From Brucella daejeonensis (GTDB taxonomy: Bacteria > Pseudomonadota > Alphaproteobacteria > Rhizobiales > Rhizobiaceae): DNA of 64,000 nt. A model generated the notes under the pieces. It worked only from the letters and a program-made list of their open reading frames with translations, searched no databases and had not been told where the DNA came from. Of this stretch, positions 60,916 through 64,000 are shown piece after piece (position 1 is the stretch's first letter; every line of letters starts with the position of its first letter). The translations under genes and the position numbers were made by a program. Where the stretch lies: assembly GCF_014199265.1 (NCBI RefSeq), contig NZ_JACIJG010000009.1, positions 124,001 through 188,000 of the forward strand, in the 5' to 3' direction.

Positions 60916-61692
60916 TTATTGCAGATCGGAAAATGACGTTTCCGAGGGAAAAAGCTCGTTGATGATGCAGGCCACTTCCGTCCGGTTGGAAGCCTTCAGC
61001 TTCTTCATGATGTTGCGAATGTGAACCTTCACCGTGCTTTCGCGCAGTTTCAGTTCATAGGCGATGATCTTGTTCGCCTTGCCGCGCCGCAGCGCGTTGA
61101 CGACCTCGGCCTGACGCTGGGTAAACATGCCGCCAAGCGGCTGGAGCCTGTGGGAATTGGGGTCGGTCGCATGACGCAGCGCAAGCACGCTGCTGGCCGG
61201 AACGAAGGTCCCTCCCGCCATGGCGAGGCGCAGGGCTTCCACACAGACATTCACATTGACCGAAGTCGGGATATATCCCTTCACGCCGTGATCGAGCGCC
61301 TTGAGGACCTGCGAGATTTCCTCCTTGTCGGCAAGGAGGATGACCGGCGCCGGGGCGCAGTCGTTGACGATGCGATTGAGATAATTGCCCACCGCCGGGT
61401 CGGAAACCTTCTGCCCGCCAATGTTGAACAGCACCGCGCCAGCCGTGCGGCCCCGCCGCTGGTGCTGCCATTGTTCGAAAGAGCTGAACGTGGCGATGGA
61501 CATATCGATACTGTGGTTGTTCAGTCCATGGGCCAGACATTCCCTGTCCAGCGCCCGGTTGTCGATGATGACCAGAAGAGGTTGTGCATTCTCGCCCCCA
61601 TCCTCAGGTTTAATTGAAGCATCTTTCGGCGTATCAAGCCGGCTGCTTTTTATTTCATTGGCCGTGCTGCCAAACTGCGGAGAAATGTTCAT
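60916..61692 (-). CDS. LuxR-family regulator with pseudo-receiver domain
   Basis: The 258-residue protein has a response-regulator-like N-terminal part, QPLLVIIDNRALDRECLAHG, with only one acidic residue (Asp44) in the pocket. The phosphoacceptor position reads VLFNIGG, with Asn90 in place of Asp. GVKGYIPTS matches the later receiver Lys region. The C-terminal HTH is intact: MFTQRQAEVVNALRRGKANK, then LRESTVKVHIRNIMKKLKA. It probably responds to a ligand or protein partner rather than to phosphorylation. Its place next to the export genes suggests that it controls the exopolysaccharide locus. The product has no obvious membrane segment. Confidence 0.87.
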   Translation of the reverse strand: MNISPQFGSTANEIKSSRLDTPKDASIKPEDGGENAQPLLVIIDNRALDRECLAHGLNNHSIDMSIATFSSFEQWQHQRRGRTAGAVLFNIGGQKVSDPAVGNYLNRIVNDCAPAPVILLADKEEISQVLKALDHGVKGYIPTSVNVNVCVEALRLAMAGGTFVPASSVLALRHATDPNSHRLQPLGGMFTQRQAEVVNALRRGKANKIIAYELKLRESTVKVHIRNIMKKLKASNRTEVACIINELFPSETSFSDLQ

Positions 61693-62104
61693 TTTTTCGC
61701 CCTCTAATTCTACTTATGCGCAATACTCCATTAGCTGCACACCACGTTTAATGGACGCGCGCACGTTGCCTTCTCCAGAACTTCATGAGATGTATTTCCG
61801 CCCGCGGAAACTTGCTTATTTTTGTTCTTGTTTTCAGCAAAAGATTGCCCGAAATTTCCAGGAGTGTCATTAACCTGGATTAAGGGGCCGGGCCAAATAT
61901 GGTTTAGTAGAAGATGATATATATACCCAATTAGTGGTAGAAATTACTCTCTTGTCAAAACGGGAAGGCTGGCCGACACTCTTTCTTTTCGGGATGTGCG
62001 CTAAATGTTCAGGCTTTCGAGGAAAACGAGGCCGGCCCCGGGGTGGTTGGCGGACCGCTTTAGAACTCATTTTCCTTCGCCGGACGGAGCCGCGGGGAGG
62101 CCCA
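61693..62104. other. 412-bp AT-rich divergent control region
   Basis: The region lies between the LuxR-type gene (-) and the Crp-type gene (+) and is clearly richer in A and T than the genes, notably around 61905-61945 (GATGATATATATACCC). A frame could extend the Crp-type gene upstream to 61934, but that stretch is basic and Cys-containing, unlike the family, and the good GGGGAGG site favours 62105. I see no repeat copy or clear operator dyad. Confidence 0.5.
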
Positions 62105-62863
62105 ATGGTGGGAAGTGCCGAAGACGCAAGGACGCTACGCCATTTTCTCGAAAACCCGCCGATCGGTGCGGTCTTCGACGATGCCGATCTCGGAGTCCTC
62201 GACGCGTTGCCCGCATCCTCGAAAACCTATGCTCCCCACACGATCGTCACCAGCCAGGGCTACTGGGCCAACACCGTCCATATCATAAAGAGCGGCTGGG
62301 GCTGCATTTATCGGGATCTGCCCGACGGAGACCGCCAGATTCTCGACTTCCCCATGAAGGGCGATTTTCTGGGTTTCCGCACCGGGTTGGGCTTCAATTA
62401 CTATACGCTGATTTCCGTCACCGAACTGTCGGTCCTCGAAATCTCGCTCGATCATCTGACGGAAAGCCTCATCAAATCGCCTCGCCTTGCCGTGACATTC
62501 ATGGAACTCATGGCGCGGCAGCGGGCCATTCTCATCGAACATCTCATCAGCATCGGACGGCGCAGCGCCTTTGTGCGCATCGCGCACCTGCTGCTCGAAC
62601 TCGGTCATCGCGCGCGAACCAGCGGGACCGGCGACGAAAACAGTTTCTTCTGCCCGCTGACCCAGACCGAACTCGCCGATGCGCTCGGCCTCACGCCGAT
62701 CCATATCAACCGGATGCTGCGCGAATTGCGCGAGGAATCGCTGCTCGTCTTCCGCAATAACGAAGTCGAGTTCCTGAACCGCCCGGCCCTCGTTCACCTC
62801 GCGAGTTTCGACGAACATTACCTGACGATGGAAATCTTTCCGCGTGTCCGTATAACCCCTTGA
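62105..62863 (+). CDS. Crp/Fnr-family transcriptional regulator
   Basis: The ATG at 62105 follows GGGGAGG and gives 252 residues. The N-terminal cyclic-nucleotide-like beta roll is recognisable (TIVTSQGYWANTVHIIKSGW, DGDRQILDFPMKGDFLGFRT). A dimer helix and a Crp-type HTH follow: CPLTQTELADALGLTPIHIN, then RMLRELREESLLVF. The N-terminal Cys cluster of Fnr is absent, so it is not an oxygen-sensing iron-sulfur type. It may control the polysaccharide genes or the LuxR-type gene, from which it diverges. The ligand is unknown. Confidence 0.87.
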   Translation: MVGSAEDARTLRHFLENPPIGAVFDDADLGVLDALPASSKTYAPHTIVTSQGYWANTVHIIKSGWGCIYRDLPDGDRQILDFPMKGDFLGFRTGLGFNYYTLISVTELSVLEISLDHLTESLIKSPRLAVTFMELMARQRAILIEHLISIGRRSAFVRIAHLLLELGHRARTSGTGDENSFFCPLTQTELADALGLTPIHINRMLRELREESLLVFRNNEVEFLNRPALVHLASFDEHYLTMEIFPRVRITP

Positions 62864-63077
62864 AATATATACGATTTTCGTTGACGCTACCGAAAAAGAC
62901 GGTACAAAGTATATCGAAAATATATTCTGATATTTGAAGTAATTTTTCTCTAAATCCAAGGAAACAGGAATATTGATCAATTAATCCACAAGCTTTCTCT
63001 ATTACATCTATACGGGACTTCTTTCTGTCGTAATGATCGTTAATCTGGGCGAGCGCACCGCTTCGGTGGAATCAGGC

Positions 63078-63128
63078 GCGGGCCTCGGTATGATTATGCT
63101 ATAACCACACATACCGAGGCTTTCCCGC
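63078..63128. other. Strong bipartite hairpin, possible terminator or small RNA end
   Basis: CCTCGGTATG (63083-63092) pairs with CATACCGAGG (63110-63119). After a CTTT bulge, GCGGG (63078-63082) pairs with CCCGC (63124-63128). The loop has 17 bases. A CACCG-CTT-CGGTG hairpin lies just before it. No flanking coding gene ends close by, so it may terminate an unannotated transcript or the Crp-type mRNA. Confidence 0.5.
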
Positions 63129-63310
63129 CCTGCTTGCAGAACTGATCTGCTTGCCTTTATTCCGCCACTATTTCGCCGCCCGCTTCACAAAACAGCCACA
63201 TATTTGCCACAACATTTGGCCCTGTAAACGCGCCAAATACACCCGCGAACGCAGTTTTTGCGCGAAAAAGGTGCCGAAACCGCATTTGCCTTAATTTGAA
63301 AACCGCCCCA

Positions 63311-63365
63311 AAGCATGTCTCCCGAAAGTGGGATAAAGACATGCATCAAACAAAAACTTTAAGCG
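63311..63365. repeat. Palindromic repeat, family B, short copy
   Basis: GCATGTCT (63313-63320) pairs with AGACATGC (63337-63344), enclosing TCCC-GAAAG-TGGGA, and is followed by ATCAAACAAAAACTTTAAGCG. The order of parts (GCATG.., TCCCGAAA.., GTGGGA.., CATGC, CAAACAAA) matches the copy at 22894-22989 in shortened form. Confidence 0.65.
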
Positions 63366-63556
63366 TCGGAATCGAAAAACAGCAGGCCGTGGCGAGAATG
63401 GTGTTTTTGCGAGTCCCGGAGCAAGGCGTACTTCCGGGTACGCAAGGGCCTGTGCGAGGCACTCTTTTAGAGACCGAGAGGCTGAATCGAAAAGCGGCAG
63501 ACCGCAACCACGCATTTGCAGCCACCACAACACATGACGGCTTTCGGAACAGGCAC

Positions 63557-64000
63557 TCAGGACAGGTCGAGATGCGCCTTGAGCGGCATGTCGTCGTGAA
63601 CCGGAACGGTCTGCCTTTCGATCATGCGATGGACGATCGGCGGCTCGCTTCCCTTGTGCAAGGCCAACAGCCTTTCGGAGACTTCCGCATCCGCCTGGGT
63701 GCGCCGCTGGTTATGGCGGACATATTCGACCCAGGTCGGGACGTGATAGCTTTCCGTCCATGTTTCGGGATTTTCCAGATCGCGCAGCAGCACCCATTGC
63801 CGCGCGCCGTCGCGGATGCGGATGCGCCGCCTGTGCGCCATGGCCGCCAGGAAGGCGGGAACATCCTCCTGCACAATCCTGTAATCGACCATGATCATGA
63901 TCGGGCCGCTGCGCGACCGCAGGTCGAGCCGAAGCTGCGGTTCGCTGAACCGGTTGAGCGGATCGAGATTGAGGGATTCGAATTCAGGCTGCGGAAACAG
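63557..64000 (-). CDS. MFS transporter (MFS_3 type), C-terminal fragment (5' end outside window)
   Basis: The frame is open on the minus strand from 64000 to the stop at 63557 and gives 147 residues. It reads GPIMIMVDYRIVQEDVPAFL, RRRIRIRDGARQWVLLRDLE, ETWTESYHVPTWVEYVRHNQ, then RRTQADAEV and EPPIVHRMI, which is the conserved soluble C-terminal extension of MFS_3 transporters (the EntS-like 'transmembrane secretion effector' family). No transmembrane helix is in view because those lie upstream, outside the window. An internal ATG at 63898 would give only an isolated tail and is not a real start. The substrate is unknown. Confidence 0.8.
   Translation of the reverse strand: MFPQPEFESLNLDPLNRFSEPQLRLDLRSRSGPIMIMVDYRIVQEDVPAFLAAMAHRRRIRIRDGARQWVLLRDLENPETWTESYHVPTWVEYVRHNQRRTQADAEVSERLLALHKGSEPPIVHRMIERQTVPVHDDMPLKAHLDLS

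Larger units (their letters stand above)
62864..63556. other. 693-bp gene-poor region with hairpins and a repeat
   Basis: I find no credible gene here. The left part (62864-63060) is AT-rich and holds a short TACCG-N7-CGGTA dyad (62888-62904). A strong hairpin lies at 63078-63128 and a family B repeat at 63311-63365. The rest (63366-63556) is GC-rich, with a small GCGTAC-TTCCGG-GTACGC hairpin (63426-63443). Short frames on the minus strand there cross the repeat and have no ribosome site. Confidence 0.5.

Noticed and set aside
61870-62070. 66-codon minus-strand frame between the two regulators
   Set aside because: It is low in information, overlaps the probable promoter region and has no initiation signal.
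62105-62863. Oxygen-sensing Fnr identity for the Crp-type regulator
   Set aside because: The N-terminal cysteine cluster needed for an iron-sulfur centre is absent.
63157-63533. Short minus-strand reading frames of 60-80 codons
   Set aside because: They cross the family B repeat, have no ribosome site and show no protein-like composition.
1-64000. CRISPR arrays, tRNA/rRNA genes, insertion sequences, prophage genes
   Set aside because: I saw no regularly spaced direct repeats, no tRNA cloverleaf, no rRNA-like block and no transposase, integrase or phage structural protein on either strand.

Overview
The window is a GC-rich (roughly 60%), densely packed stretch of an alphaproteobacterial chromosome, most consistent with the Brucella/Ochrobactrum group (Rhizobiales). 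The support is the codon usage, the xylose and ribose-type ABC operons, the short palindromic repeats typical of that group, and a Wzx/Wzy-type polysaccharide locus. I recognise no rRNA, tRNA, CRISPR array, insertion sequence or prophage gene. The genus assignment is inference from sequence character, not from a database search.

Layout. (1) 1-8026 (+): a surface-glycan gene run with the tail of a family-2 glycosyltransferase, a SAM methyltransferase, two paralogous family-4 glycosyltransferases, a tail-anchored protein, a large glycosyltransferase-like protein lacking visible catalytic acids, and a pyruvyl transferase. (2) 8030-10441 (-): an AI-2E-family membrane protein and an HPP/CBS membrane protein. 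(3) 10633-18834: a complete xylose system, xylF-xylG-xylH (-) divergent from a LacI regulator-xylB-xylA (+). (4) 18851-20503 (-): a lipid A phosphoethanolamine transferase-like enzyme. (5) 20638-27632: a second ribose-type sugar ABC operon with a TIM-barrel isomerase and a Gfo/Idh/MocA dehydrogenase, facing a GntR/FCD regulator. (6) 27970-30462 (+): an asparagine-type permease and an L-asparaginase. (7) 30469-32151 (-): a small secreted protein, an ECF sigma factor and an anti-sigma factor.

(8) 32272-62863 is a large exopolysaccharide/capsule locus. Its left part (32272-41055) looks like a nucleotide-sugar cassette: cytidylyltransferase-like, C-methyltransferase-like, RmlC-like epimerase, NAD-dependent epimerase, PIG-L deacetylase, DUF4910 peptidase-fold protein, class-III aminotransferase and a secreted DUF4038 glycosidase-like protein. 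The centre (41068-54967) holds glycosyltransferases, a second pyruvyl transferase, the Wzx flippase, a WecA-type initiating enzyme, a candidate Wzy polymerase, a WcaF-type acetyltransferase and a DUF218 protein. The right part (55216-62863) holds gmd and fcl (GDP-fucose), a Wza-family export protein, a Wzc/ExoP-like co-polymerase with a degraded kinase site, a LuxR-type regulator with a pseudo-receiver, and a Crp-type regulator. The window ends in the C-terminal part of an MFS_3 exporter (-).

How it fits together. The WecA-like enzyme probably starts lipid-linked repeat units, the glycosyltransferases extend them with GDP-fucose and an unusual possibly CDP-linked sugar, and pyruvyl and acetyl groups decorate them. 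Wzx, Wzy, Wza and Wzc then flip, polymerise and export the product. The two sugar-uptake operons share an identical 13-bp motif in their control regions, suggesting a common regulator. Two short palindromic repeat families are scattered through the window, and one copy lies inside a coding sequence.
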